In this document: positions 12,091 to 43,147 of the stretch, piece after piece
How the letters are laid out: each line of letters starts with the position of its first letter
How positions within the stretch are numbered: the stretch's first letter is position 1
Assembly: GCA_036937835.1 (NCBI GenBank)
Contig: CM072876.1
Coordinates: 6,443,001 to 6,507,000 of the forward strand
Source of the DNA: Pampus argenteus
Lineage: Eukaryota; Chordata; Actinopteri; Scombriformes; Stromateidae
Direction: 5' to 3'
DNA: 64,000 nucleotides
The notes under the pieces: model-generated
Databases searched by the model: none
Seen by the model: only the letters and a program-made list of their open reading frames with translations
What the model was told of the DNA's origin: nothing
Made by a program: the position numbers and the translations under genes

Positions 12091-13256
12091 TAGAAGCAAT
12101 AGAAAGAAGACGTAGAAGAAGAATAGCCTCCTGCCAGGATTTATCTACCTTTTGTGGGCTGAAGACAGCTTTTTATTGCTTTTTTTCCACATTCCCACTG
12201 AGGTTTATTAAACTTCTTAAAATTCTGCTAAATACAATGTTAACTTTCTGCAGGATATGCATGTTTCCTTTAGTGTATTTACACCTTTCCTGAAATAAAG
12301 ATTATGTTTAACTCCTTTAAAGGGAGACACAGGTGGGGTTAGTCTCATTTGCCAAAGATGGATTATAAACAGGTGGGAGGCAGACAGTCTGTCACACCAC
12401 CTGTCTGCTTAAATGATGCCCTACCTATCATTACTGACGCATACATCACTGCTCCTTTCAATCACTGGTGATGCTAACTGTCAACTGATTATTTGTTTTT
12501 TTTGGATTACATGGCTCTTTTGAGAATGACATGTAAAGGTGACAAAATTAGAGGTTACACATGCAACATAATATCCATGTAATAAATACAGACTTAAGAC
12601 TGATGTTGCTTCAATTATATTATATTGTTAAGTGTCACTTTTATTACTCGCACATTACTTGAGGGTGATTGGCAGTGTTGTTGTGCCAGCATAATGACTC
12701 ACTTAACACTACTCAACATGATCGTGCACACACAGACTCTCAAAAATGAAACAAGGCATGGATGAGATAATTAGTGAATTACTTGATTGACTGATAAGGA
12801 ATCGGCAGTTATTTTTGAAAATTGATGAAGCAATTATCAAGCAAAAATGGTTCAAGCTTCTCAAATGTTGAGCAGTTGCTGCATTTCCTTGTCTTACATT
12901 TTAGTAAATTGAATATTTTTGGGGTCTGCAACTGTTACTCATATAAAACAAGAAATATTCTGCCGGGGTCTGTGAATTTATTATTTATCAGTTACGTATT
13001 TATTTTTTATTATTGTTTTGGTGTTTTATAGACCAAATGAGTATTTAGTTATTCAAGAAAATAATTGTCAGCTTTACTGATAATCAAAAATCGTTATAGC
13101 CGGAATGCAAATATCTCTCTTGTTAGTCCAATAATTCACTTGGCTTGTATATGTCGTGATTTAGAGAAAAGCTGATAGGACGTACCATATATTTTGCATT
13201 TGTGTGTTCCATGATGATAAACATGTGTTCTCATAAGCACTGTCCCCTTTGCTTAG

Positions 13257-16200
13257 ATGCCTGAATCACACGACCACGCGATGGAGGAGGAAGCTGAGAC
13301 CTTTGCATTCCAGGCTGAGATCGCTCAGCTGATGTCCCTGATCATCAACACTTTCTATTCCAATAAAGAGATCTTTCTTAGAGAGCTCATCTCCAACTCT
13401 TCTGATGTAAGTTTTACTCTGTTCTTAATATTTCATGGTGTTTTATGATAATGTAATTTTCTTTTTGTTATATACATTATGCTACACTAATCATAATGAA
13501 ATATAATATAACAAACACAGAATATTAACATGTATGAATCATGTTTATTTTCATTTCTTCTCCAGGCTCTGGATAAAATCCGCTATGAGAGTCTCACTGA
13601 CCCTACCAAGCTGGACACTGGCAAAGACCTCAAAATTGAAATCATTCCTAACAAAGAGGAGCGCACGCTTACTCTGATTGACACAGGTATCGGCATGACC
13701 AAGGCTGACCTGATCAACAACCTGGGAACTATTGCCAAGTCTGGCACCAAGGCTTTCATGGAGGCTCTGCAGGCTGGAGCTGACATCTCCATGATCGGGC
13801 AGTTTGGTGTTGGTTTCTACTCTGCCTACCTGGTGGCTGACAAGGTGACAGTCATCACCAAGCACAATGATGACGAGCAGTACGCCTGGGAATCCTCTGC
13901 TGGAGGCTCATTCACAGTCAAAGTGGATAACTGTAAGTAATGCAAATGTCATTACTTAGCAGCTACTTACCAATTAAGTTTTATTGGTAGAGGGAACACT
14001 TAGAGGAGGCGCTGGGGTTATCTTTAACCTGTATCTTTTTTTCTATTTAGCTGAGCCAATGGGGCGCGGCACCAAGGTCGTCCTGCACCTAAAAGAGGAC
14101 CAGATAGAATACATCGAGGAGCGAAGGGTCAAAGAGATTGTGAAGAAACACTCGCAGTTCATTGGCTACCCCATCACTCTCTTTGTGAGTATTTATTTAA
14201 GATGATTAATACATTTACAATCTTACTGATGGATATTGTGTCTTAATAGGAAACTTGCATGCAACATGACAGTTATTATGTGTTATATGGCTTCAAATCA
14301 CACAGTAGACTTCTAAATTAGGTCACATCAGTTAACGTTAATAGAATAATCCAAAAACATGAATTTCACACATATATGTTTAGTCATTTTTAAGAACAAT
14401 GCACTTTTTTTGAAATGGACTACAGATGGCAAATTCATTTATTTATTTATTTATTTTGGTCAGTCACTAATAATTTATTTTCATTCAGGTGGAGAAAGAG
14501 CGGGATAAGGAGGTGAGTGATGACGAGGCAGAGGAGGAAGAGGAAAAGGAGAAAGACAAGGATGAGGACGAGGAGAAGGACGAGGACAAGCCCGAGATTG
14601 AGGATGTAGGGTCAGATGAGGAGCATGACCACGACCACGACCACGACCATTCTTGTGATAAAAAGAAGAAGAAGAAGAAGATCAAGGAGAAGTACATCGA
14701 TCAGGAGGAGCTGAACAAGACCAAACCTCTGTGGACCCGTAACCCAGATGACATCACTAATGAGGAGTATGGAGAGTTCTACAAGAGTCTTACTAATGAC
14801 TGGGAGGACCACCTGGCTGTCAAGGTTGGGCTCTTGCATCTTTCATGTTTATATATCAAACAAGTAATGTGATCAAGATTAATAACTGATTTAATCAATT
14901 GTTTCTTCCGCAGCACTTTTCAGTAGAAGGCCAGTTGGAATTCCGCGCCCTGCTCTTTGTGCCTCGACGTGCTCCATTCGACCTCTTTGAGAACAAGAAG
15001 AAGAAGAACAACATCAAGCTATACGTACGCCGGGTCTTCATCATGGACAACTGTGATGAGCTCATCCCCGAATACCTCAGTGAGTATTAACCACAGTGTG
15101 GAATTACTCTAATCTTAGAGCTTAGAGAGATACGGGGCATGTGTGTGGCTTCAAGAAATAAAGTAATTTCAATCAAATGATCAGTTTATATAATTTACGT
15201 AATATATTATCTTAGTAATTTAATTCTGAGGAATTGCTGACTATCTTGTCTTTATCCTTCCTTTCAGACTTCATCAAGGGTGTGGTGGACTCTGAGGATC
15301 TGCCCCTCAACATCTCCAGAGAGATGCTGCAGCAGAGCAAGATCCTGAAGGTCATCCGCAAGAACCTGGTCAAGAAGTGCCTGGAACTTTTCACCGAGCT
15401 GTCTGAGGACAAGGACAACTACAAGAAGTGCTACGAGCAGTTCTCAAAGAACATCAAGGTCATTGTCCTCACCTCTGTGCACATTTTTCTAATATTTTCT
15501 CACTCAAACTTGATGGCCACTATGTATTAAACCTTGTGCGTTAGTTATGAAATTCTGTTGAACGTCATCACAAATCAAGCCAAATATATTCTGGATTCGG
15601 ACAGGATGGAGCTTACAAATTTACTTTAAAATGTGCAACGCCTAACAAGATTTGGAATTTTAGTTAATGATTATCATTTGTGCCTCTGACCTTTTAGACA
15701 GTAGCCATCTGTCTGATCCTTTGACCATATTGTCCCTAGGAAAAGCTGCTTTGAGCCCTCTTTGGAGCTCCTTACTGCCATCTTCTGTTTAAATATGGGT
15801 ACTCCAATTATCAGTGTTTACACCTCATGACTAATATCAGCATTTTAACATGTTTGAACTGTCAAATGTAATAGTGGGCCAGCAACTTTGTTTGCAACTG
15901 CATGTTACTGACAGTTAAATGAATGTTTTCTTTGTGTTACAGCTTGGCATCCATGAGGACTCACAGAACAGAAAGAAACTGTCTGAGCTGCTGCGATACT
16001 ACACGTCAGCAAGTGGAGATGAGTTGGTTTCCCTGAAGGACTATGTGACACGGATGAAAGACAGCCAGAAACACATCTACTACATCACCGGTGAGGATGG
16101 TTTTAATAAACTGTCAATTGAAATGAAAGCATTTTAAAATGAAGTGAACTGAGGTAACTGATGTCTGACAACGTTTCTCTTGACTCTATTTCAGGTGAGA

Positions 16201-17227
16201 CCAAAGACCAGGTGGCTAACTCTGCCTTTGTAGAGCGCCTTCGCAAAGCCGGCCTAGAGGTTATTTACATGATCGAGCCCATTGATGAGTACTGCGTCCA
16301 GCAGCTGAAGGAGTTTGAGGGCAAGAACCTGGTTTCAGTCACCAAGGAAGGCCTGGAGCTGCCTGAGGATGAGGATGAGAAGAAGAAACAGGAGGAAAAG
16401 AAGGCTCAGTTTGAAAACCTATGCAAGATCATGAAGGACATCTTGGAAAAGAAGGTGGAGAAGGTAGGCAGTAAAACCACCCATGAGGTGTTAAATAATT
16501 TGAAGATGATCATTACTAAGTTTGTTGGGGTGTACAAACCAGTGTTGAGTATTTTAAGGAAGAAAATGGTATTAATAATTATTTACCTCCACAGGTCACT
16601 GTCTCCAACCGCCTTGTCTCATCCCCCTGCTGCATCGTCACTAGCACTTACGGCTGGACAGCCAACATGGAGAGGATCATGAAAGCCCAGGCTCTGAGAG
16701 ATAACTCCACTATGGGCTATATGGCTGCAAAAAAGCACCTTGAAATCAATCCTGACCACCCCATTGTAGAGACCCTGAGGCAGAAAGCAGAGGCTGACAA
16801 GAACGACAAGTCTGTGAAGGATCTGGTTATCCTGCTCTTTGAGACTGCTCTGCTGTCCTCAGGATTCACACTGGATGACCCACAGACCCACTCCAACCGC
16901 ATCTACAGGATGATCAAGCTGGGTCTTGGTGAGCATACTATTTAAAGCTTTCATGACATTTTATCTGTGCATATTGCAAATGTCTGAATATGCTATACCG
17001 ACATATTTATTTATTAAAATAATTTTACTCTGCAATGTGTCTGCCAATTAGATGACTCAAAATAAACAATTACTCTGCTTCAGTGACTCATTATCCAAAT
17101 TTTCTTTTTTTTAGGTATTGATGAGGATGATGTGATATCAGATGATACTATTTCTGCTCCCACTGAGGACATGCCCCCTCTTGAAGGGGATGATGATGAC
17201 ACATCCAGGATGGAGGAGGTGGACTAG
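13257..17227 (+). CDS. hsp90aa1: Heat shock protein HSP 90-alpha, tandem copy B (735 aa, 10 coding exons)
   Basis: Exons: 13257..13406, 13566..13932, 14051..14184, 14489..14824, 14914..15079, 15268..15458, 15943..16090, 16195..16463, 16595..16928, 17115..17227. They sum to 2208 bases (735 aa plus TAG). Exon lengths equal those of copy A except the linker exon (+27 bases) and the last exon (+3). Same fold and function as copy A: catalytic Glu43, Asn47, Asp89, middle-domain Arg402, C-terminal MEEVD. The linker (from residue 218) is richer in Glu/Asp/Lys and carries alternating His-Asp at residues 263-271, followed by a poly-Lys run. Apart from the His-Asp insert it is closer to the mammalian HSP90-alpha linker than copy A is. 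The donors of the linker exon (AAG followed by gttggg) and of exon 15268..15458 (gtcatt) are weak. In teleost nomenclature it is hsp90aa1.1 or hsp90aa1.2; the dense heat-shock element suggests the heat-inducible one. Confidence 0.97.
14621..14660 (+). repeat. GACCAC hexanucleotide repeat coding for His-Asp
   Basis: Repeats of the dipeptide-encoding unit (gaccac) inside the copy B linker exon code for alternating His and Asp, residues 263-271. The equivalent place in copy A reads [10 protein letters not shown] with no histidine. The repeat nature of the DNA suggests growth by slippage. Confidence 0.85.
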
Positions 17228-17546
17228 ATGTTTCTATTGCCTGCTAAAATACACAAGCAATGTTTAAAAATCAAAAATTTAATGTTATAAATGAGACTGG
17301 AATGTCGCCCCTCGAACCCTTTTTTTTGTCCAAATTCACTTTATTTCCTCTTGACGTTGACCAGATGCAGTTCATAATAATTCCTTTAGACTTCAGTTTT
17401 TTGTTAAATTGTCACTTTTTGTATCTTGAGTTTTATCAATGCATTTGTTTTTGTATTTATTGACATTCCAATGTTCTTTCTGTGTTCTTACTTTAACTGT
17501 AAATATAACAAAATTGATACTGTTATTTGAAACTGTGGGGGCCATG

Positions 17547-17552
17547 AATAAA
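17547..17552 (+). promoter_or_regulatory. Polyadenylation signal of hsp90aa1 copy B
   Basis: An AATAAA lies 320 bases after the TAG stop, following an AT-rich 3'UTR. It is followed by a T/G-rich stretch (gttttgttcatgtgg) suitable for cleavage. Confidence 0.75.
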
Positions 17553-17579
17553 GGTTTACCATGTTAACCAGTCATGTTT

Positions 17580-18990
17580 TGTTCATGTGGCTGACATATA
17601 TATAACACAGTGTCTCTGATCAGTTTACAACAAATTAGTTACCTATCCATTATTACGCTTAGTAGTTAATTGTCACAAGAAAATGTGAGTAGTATTTCAG
17701 TGTTTTTAATTTTCAAGTCAGAGATAGGTTGAATACTTTATACATTTTAAGCCCAATTGCAGCTTACTGCTGTAAAAACAATTGATCAATAAACAAAAAA
17801 TAATTACATCCTGGGAGAAAATGGCAGCAATTTGTTTAAGTCAGTAACATATTTGGTTCTATGGACTCTGAATCAAGCAAGAAAGGACATTGTTGTTATT
17901 ATTACACTGTTATTGACCAGATACCTCATGGTTGACTCAACAACTAGCTAACATAGTTCATGGTTGCAAAGACACATTCAAGGACATTAGTGGAAAAACA
18001 TGATAAACAACATTACAGTACTGTTTGATTTTTATTTTTTTTCAAGATTGTAGCTATAGTAACAGGATCCAGCAAAACGTTTGAAGTGAATCAACTCTTA
18101 AGAGGAGCATTTTGTTCTTACGAAAACAAACTGGATCAGTTCAATATCCTCCAATTCAGTCGGAGTGTGGACAAATGCAGTATTCATCTTTTAAAAAGAA
18201 AGAGGTGCTATCGAGATGAGTAAAGAAGGAAGGTCGTGATTCCAAATAAGTTATAGCTAACTTTCTAGCATCTTAGGCCTGCATATGGTCTGTTTTCCAC
18301 AACAACTATTTGACTTGTAGGAAAAGCACAGCTCCCTTAAACCACTGTGGCAGTGAGCTATTCACAATACATCACCAGAATATACAGTGTTAACCTAATA
18401 GTAAATACAGGAAATACTTACTGCATTTCTTGGATTGCGATGAATACAATTTGAGGAACAGTCACTGTAAATGTCAGTTGTTCAACAAAACTGTCTTGTA
18501 TAGAGTGATGTTTTCCAGCCAGAAGAACATAGAAGTTATATACACACTAAAAGTAAAAAAACCCCCTTGCAATAAATCAATATGTAAATGAAAAATTAAA
18601 AGTTATTTAAGTATTCAGTTCCTATATATTAGTAAAGGTAGAAACATAGAAATACACCATGATACATTAACGATACATTAATGATGCATGAGTAGCATTT
18701 TATAATAGTAGTTGGTAGAGGCGGAGTTAAATGTAAGGATTTTATATAGCCTATTATTGCATAATTTAGTCTACAGTGCATCATATTTTTAATCTCATGT
18801 GTTTTGTGAAATAACATAAACTGTATATATATATTCATTATACTTTATATGTCTTTATATATAAATTTATTTACAAAATGTGATCTTAAATTATTATTAC
18901 GTTAGTATTTACAACATTTATAAGTGACAACAGATTAACTGGGAGGGATAGGTTGTGTAATAATCAAACATGTTTCGTGTACTGCTACAT
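17580..18990. other. Intergenic spacer between hsp90aa1 copy B and ppp2r5c
   Basis: AT-rich sequence without a recognisable exon. In the human order as I remember it, DYNC1H1 lies between these genes. I see no dynein heavy chain exon in this 1.4 kb, which is far too short for that gene. Confidence 0.7.
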
Positions 18991-18995
18991 CATGG

Positions 18996-19214
18996 TTGTG
19001 TTGTAGTAGCGCCTCCCACCAGCAGGGGCGCACAGTGTCCTATACAAATGATGAGCGTGTCAATCTGAGACGCGAGAGTCAGCTGACGGACAGCAGCCAA
19101 TCACACGCTGCGGACGGGCTGAACCGTTTTGCAGTGAGCGGTGCCCTGAGAGTTGTCAAGGTTTTGGTTGTGTGGAGTGTTCGTGAGGGGAGCAAGGGCG
19201 GCTACGTTTGTACA
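18996..19214 (+). promoter_or_regulatory. Upstream promoter and 5'UTR of ppp2r5c
   Basis: A locally GC- and CpG-rich stretch includes a CCAAT box at 19097-19101 and no TATA box, and leads into the ATG at 19215. This is the usual look of a housekeeping promoter. The transcription start cannot be fixed by eye. Confidence 0.5.
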
Positions 19215-36778
<17,564 letters not shown>

Positions 36779-39485
36779 AGAGACCAGATCCACCGTAAAG
36801 CAGCAGCAGGAGCATCACGGGGGAACCACACGGGCCCGCAGAGGCCAGCACAACCGAACTCTCAGTCCAGTCCAGCACAGAACTCAACAGTCCCAGTTCC
36901 ACCTGACACAGAAAATGTCTAAAGCAGCACATCTAAGCCTGTTAAACGCAGCAGTGTGCTGTCCTTACCGATCCCCTCCCGCCCTCTCCCTTTCACCCAC
37001 CTGGCTGTTGTCCCAGCTGAGACGTCTGCGGTGCTGGATGGTCCTGCATGACCACGACATGCACCGTGTCCTGTACTTCACATGAGATACTGTAGTGTTG
37101 TTTTTCACCCCCGTCCCCCCCCTCTTTTTACTCTCTTCTGTCTTCTCAACTTGTTTGTGTTTTCGGGGTGCTGTGCTGCCCCCTTCTGGTCATTTCTCTC
37201 AGGTGTTCTTTTCTGTGTATCTGTGTCTTTTTCTTCTTTACAGATGTCAGGTGCTTGTACAAATAATAACATGAGCCCCCAGCTGTAACCTCTATGGAGG
37301 ACTTTAAAAAAAGAAAAAGAAAAAAAGATTTAATTTAAAAACAAAAAACACACATTGACGACAAAATGTCAGTTGTTTCTATATATTTAATATTAGCTGT
37401 TTTTCTCATAACATTGAAACTAGACAGCTGTTTATATTCTTTCCTACAAAGTATATTAGTGGCTCCTCTCAGAGGGAAACACACTTCTTATCAGTATAAC
37501 TGTTCTGTTCGGAGCTTGCTGTTCATTTTCCATTGGCTGTGAAAATTCATCGATCGTTCTGTTAATGAGGACAGTGTCATTTGGGACTCACAAGTAGCGT
37601 GTGTCCGGATTAAAAGCGTTACAGCACGGTTGCGTTCATCAGAGCTGGCCTGACAGCGGCTTTTACCAAACGGATCCTGTGTAGAAGCCCAGTTCGGTGC
37701 CAACTTCTCTCATTCATTTTGTTCCTTTCTGTTTAATTGTTTTAGGCAATAAGTTAATGTTGCAGTGTGTGTCAGTGGCTCAAACAATGGTCAGTTGTTT
37801 GACTGAGTGCAGGTCAAGCCACTTGTGTAGCAAGTTTGCAAGTGACACAAAATGGCATTGTGGGATTTATTTTTGGCTGCCTATTCACATCCAGCCATTG
37901 TGGGAGTGTGTCAGACATGGTCATTAGCATTCAGTACAAGTCACTGTCATTCATGTGAGGCTCAGGAGTGGTCGGAGATATGTTGTTGCTTGTTTGGGAT
38001 TTATACAACGTGACTTTTAGAGGAGTCAAACCGGGGAAGTAGCGATCGCTTTTTCTACTCTTCTCAAGCAAGACCCTTTTATTTATAAAACACTTGTCAG
38101 AGATTTGACTGCTTCATAGAGGAGGTGTGTTTGGTTAGAAGAGGTCAAACATGAGCCTTTCTTTTCACAGTGCCTTTTATAGTCTAAGGGGATATTTGCT
38201 CCGCTGAGAATCGAGTTGTAGCGTTGAAGTAAACACCAGACTACTTAGAATTGTAACCAAAACAAAAAACAAAAAAATAAAAAAAAGGCAGCGTCCGAGA
38301 CTCCAGCACACGCCTTGTTGAAGCTACAAAGACGGTTTGTGGTGGTCGACCCGGCCACTTCAGCAACGAAGCACTTCCTGATAAAACTTGAAAGAAACCA
38401 GAAACACAACTGGAAAAAAAAAACTCCCCAACAAACTAGTAAAGAGTTGAAATCCGTGATGCTGTCTGTCTTGTATGTGGAGTCACCTTGCTTGGATGCC
38501 CGTTGATAAGAAGTAGCCTCCACAGGAGAGGAAATCACCTCCCTTCGTACCTTTTCCATTCTGTGCCCCCCCTACCCGTCCTGGTCCACTTACGCTTCGT
38601 ACCGTTGTTTGACTCCCTCTGCTCCCGTCCAGTTGAAAGCCTACTTGACTCGGGGCTTATTATTTTGGACATCTGTCTGATCTGCTTCTGGATGCTTGCA
38701 AGTTTTTTGTTGTTTTTTTTCTGCCGTGGTTTTATCCTCCTTTTACCTGCAGAACCTCTTGTCAGTGTTTCAACTGAATGTGCAAATTGTAAATAATACT
38801 GCAGTCACACTGTTACGTTTTCTCCATGTCGATCTGGAAGAACAACATTCACCAGGACTTTTGCAGTGGATTTTGATGAAAGGACCCCAACAACTCCATC
38901 CCTTCAGTAATCTGCATCCTCTGATTGTTGTTGTGATTGTTGCTGCAGGAGCAGAGTGCACGTGTCCCTTTAGTGACTGTTGTTCTTCTCGAAGTGACTT
39001 TAATATTGGCTTCTTTGGAGCTTTCCTCATTTTACGTAAGCTTTGCTTTCTTTTTCTTTGAGAAGAATGATTATTGCAAGTGTCCTTTAGTATACGTCTC
39101 ATACTAAATGGCTTCAGCTAATATTGTACATATAATGTACTTTTTATTTTATGTTATAACTATTATTAAATGGTAGATTTCATATTTTGTACAAAATACC
39201 CCCCCATGTACAGAATACAGAGGTTATTAGCAACTGCAGACAGTTGGTATGTGGCACAGACTTCAACACATGTGACTGTTTGTATTTAGAAACCATATAG
39301 AGTTTGGATAGTTTTTTATCTATTTGTAATCTGGCATCTTTTCCTTTTTATTTTTATTTTTGTTTCCACCTCCAGACATGTGTTGAGATCCTACATACAT
39401 AAGCTTTTTGTGTGTGCTTTTATCCAAATCTCCAGTGGTGTACATCTATCTATATACATCAAATAAAGAGAACATGTGAGTTTTA
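36779..39485 (+). other. ppp2r5c: ppp2r5c 3'UTR with polyadenylation signal
   Basis: Non-coding sequence after the TAA, about 2.7 kb, ending with AATAAA at 39462-39467 followed by a GT/T-rich stretch. Internal AT-rich segments (about 39100-39200) and A-rich segments may allow earlier ends. Open frames within it on either strand show no family signature. Confidence 0.7.
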
Positions 39486-42335
39486 TATTTTCATCCTAAA
39501 ACAAACTTTCTAAGTCGTCATTTGGCCCTTTGATTTTGTTTTTTATGTTTGATGGACATCAGGTCACCTCCGGCCCAGAACGCCCGTTGGAGGGTTTTTT
39601 GCAGCTTTTTTGTCTTCAGTATCAGATTAGCATGAAGATCAGTTTCCATATCGCATAGGAGAAGTGACGGTGTAAAAAAGGAGAAATGTCTCATCATTTC
39701 TTCACTTTACGTCCACCTGTGACGCTACTGATTGTGTTATAAACCAACATTGTGTCTAATTTGTGAAGAGTCCAAAGAAAGAAACAAAGTTAAATCTGCG
39801 TCACTGAAAAACAAAAAAAATATGAGTCAGAACTAATCAGTCGGCTTCAGTTTATCACAAAATATGTCACACTTATAGTCATAACTTTGACATAAGTAAA
39901 ATTTTGACATTTGTCAACAGGCAAAAGCATTCAAATGAATCATATTACATTTAGTTATAAAACTTACTTTATTTACTGAATTTATTACTCATTAGTAATA
40001 AAAAAACTTAAAAATCATATGAAGGGAACAAAAATAGTCTGAAACAAAAATTAGGTGCTTAGTGCTTGAAATCCTGACTGAATCTGAAATAAAACCCACA
40101 AAAAATAAATATGCAGTCGTCTGCTGCCACTTGCTGGACAAACCCGGTAAACATATTTAAACATACACACATCTGATCACTGCAGCGTTGAGTTGGATAT
40201 AGAGTTGATATTTTCTAGCTTTTTCCATTTGTATTATCAAAAATAATTGTCAAATGTTATTGGATATATTTAAATACTGATTATTTAACAAACAAACACT
40301 AATCAGTATATATCCTTTTACTATGGCATTGATATTCTGCCTTAAAGTCTCTCATCCAGTGTGATGAAGGAGATGTTGCTAGGTGCTGCCATCAGCCATT
40401 CACAGTTGCCCACGCTCTAAATTGGCTTGTCTGAGGTCACTTAAGTCCTGCCGATCATTTGAAGACAACAGTGAGCTTTGGCACCCGCCCCCACCCTCTT
40501 TTGTCTAGCACCCCTGCTGGGATCTGCACTTGAACTCGGATGAACTCGTGGTAGATTTAGAAAGCAAACAGACTCGTGCGTTATTTTTATCTCTAAAACA
40601 CAAATGTTAGGACTGACAGGGATGATTAAACGCTGTAAGATGCATTTGCGTCAGTCAGTGATCTTCACGTGGTTTGATCTCATCAATGCTTCATTACAGT
40701 GGTTTTTATCTAATGGAGGAACTGCAGAAACTATACTAGGGTAAAAAAAAAACCATGTGTCTCATTATCAACACATTGTACTCCAATTATTTAAACAGCA
40801 TTGTTGCTCTGGGCCTGATGATGAAAATGTGTCAGTGTTTTTTGTGGATGGCTCTAAGATGAGGTCACTTGAGTTCATTGTTTTTGCCTGCGCTTGCTGT
40901 GCTCTACTTAAAATATGGTGTCTGTGTTTTTTAGTTTTTTAGTTTTTTGTTTTTTTGACCACACCACCACCACCTATCGCCATGGAAACAGTGCTCAAAA
41001 CTTTTAAGCATCAACCCCCATTGTGACTACATCCAATCAGATTATAGGAAACGCTTTACTTGATTCAGAAGTGCGGTTTGGGTACAGTAAATCTGTGTGG
41101 ACCTGACTGTCTGTGCGTTAGGGGGGAGGGAGCCAGAAAGTGACTCATCACGCCACCACAGGGGGTCTGAGATGCTCCAGAAATTCCTCTTTTCTTCATG
41201 CTCTTGTATCCGCTTCTTTATCTTTTTAAGCACCTAAATCCTCTGGAGCAAAGCGGGTGTCACCTTGGTCTTCAACCGTTCTCCCCTGAGGAAAACCGGA
41301 GTTGGAGTTGCAGCCCAGTCCCAGTTTCTTTGATGCCTGACACTCTGCTTCAAAGTCCTCAGCATCAAAGCCGAGGACTTTGGATCAGGCCCAGGATCGG
41401 GCCCAGCATCCTGCCTCACTCGCACAAGAGAGAAAGAGGGAGAGAAAGAGACAGGATGGAGGCGCCTTCCCTTTAGGATCATCCGGCTTTATCGAGGGCT
41501 AAGGTCCTTACAGGTGGACACAACAAGACAAAGTGAGTGAAATGAAACTTTAGGGCTGAAAAAATGAAGCTCGAAACAAATATTTCCCTCATGAGAATAT
41601 GCAGAAATGAAGAAAAAAACAATGGACTCAGGATAGAAAATGAAATGAAGAGAGTTGCAGATGTTGCAGGAATCCTGGGAGAAATATGCAAAGCGAATGA
41701 TTGCAGACATGAATGGAGACAGTGAAGATGAAGAGAGGACGTTTAAAGGTATAATATGTAACTTCTCTGTATTGTAATGTCTAAAAACAACCTGGCCTGT
41801 GTTATATATTATGTCGAGTTGTGTACTCGCGTTATCCCAAATGTTCCTAACAATGTTCCGAAACCTTTAATTTTAATCAAGGTAACGGTCCGTTTCATTT
41901 GGTCGCCTGTCAGTAGCGTCATATCCCATTTTTGCATGCGTTGTTTTTTTTTAGTTTTTTTTTTTAAATCTAGTTTTAAGCCACATTTTTAGGATACACT
42001 TGGATCTTGGTTGTTTTGGGTTTTTTAACCAGATGAAGGATTTTAATTATCAGACGTCTGGATGAACAAGCTGAGCAAACGTCGGCGGCAGCTCGGCTCG
42101 CAGCCCCTCCAGACGTCCTTTAGCCGCCACACAGATTTTTTACTGCTTTATTCAGTGTTTTTAATGATTTTAATTCAACTCCTGCACGATGAACACTAAA
42201 GTAAAATCTAACCCGGAGAAGCTGACTGCAGAGCACCGTCTGTCTGAGTGAAACCGACACAGCGTCGGTTGTTTGCAATGAAGATGCTACTTAACAACAT
42301 CGACTGAGAGACCCCTGGTGGAAGATCACTGTGGG

Positions 42336-42400
42336 TGTTCTTTTCTTTTCTTTTCTTTTCTTTTCTTTTCTTTTCTTTTCTTTTCTTTTCTTTTCTTTTC
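42336..42400. repeat. TTTTC pentanucleotide microsatellite
   Basis: About twelve or thirteen perfect TTTTC units in the ppp2r5c-dio3 interval. Confidence 0.95.
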
Positions 42401-43146
42401 GTGGTGTTTGTATTCACAGATAATGATGAACATTTCAGGGTGTTCTTCCTGTCACCATACGGTCAAATATAATTGCTCCGACACACTTTAGAGCAACTGA
42501 TCTTTAGGGGATTTAGTGATTAACACAACATTCATCTGCAGTTATTTTGATAATTAATTCATAATTTAATTTTTTTAATCTTTTTTTTTTTTTTTTTTTA
42601 TTTCAAGCAAAAATGCGCCTCAAAAAAGTCCACTGATCCCAGCTTCTTAAAATGGCTCGTTTTCTTAGTCTTAATCAATTGACTGAGGCTGATTCATCTA
42701 TAATAATCTATGAGTTTTTTATTAGATATCTAAATCTATGAGTTTTTGTGTACGTGCATGTGTGTGCAGATGTACATGCGTTTGGGAGATAAGGCTGTGG
42801 TAACCTCTTCAGCAGTAATCCTGCTGCCTGTCAGTCTGGGTACAATAGATCCGTACCAGGACGCTCCTCTACCGTGACTGTCTGGAACATACACACACAC
42901 ACAAAAACCTTTATTATCTTGCAATATCTGGGCCACCTGGGGACAACTCCATTGTCTGCTGAAGCCTTGCAGACACATCTTGGTCTATGCAAGGGACACA
43001 GGTAACTGTCTGACTATATGTGGGGCAGATGAACCAGAACAGTGGACGCAGCAGCCTCATCTGACCGTCTGAGAGCAGACTACCAGCTAGTACTTGGAAA
43101 TAAGACGAGGAAGATGGAGGAAGTGGGAGAAGCAGACAAGCAGTAA

Positions 43147-43147
<1 letters not shown>

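Noticed and set aside
19014..19032. CTCF-like site (CACCAGCAGGGGCGCA) in the ppp2r5c promoter
   Set aside because: Aligned to the consensus it lacks one base in the G run; not strong enough to list as a feature.
36779..39485. Several 60-120 codon open frames in the ppp2r5c 3'UTR
   Set aside because: None has recognisable motifs or splice structure, and they lie between a clear stop and the polyadenylation signal.
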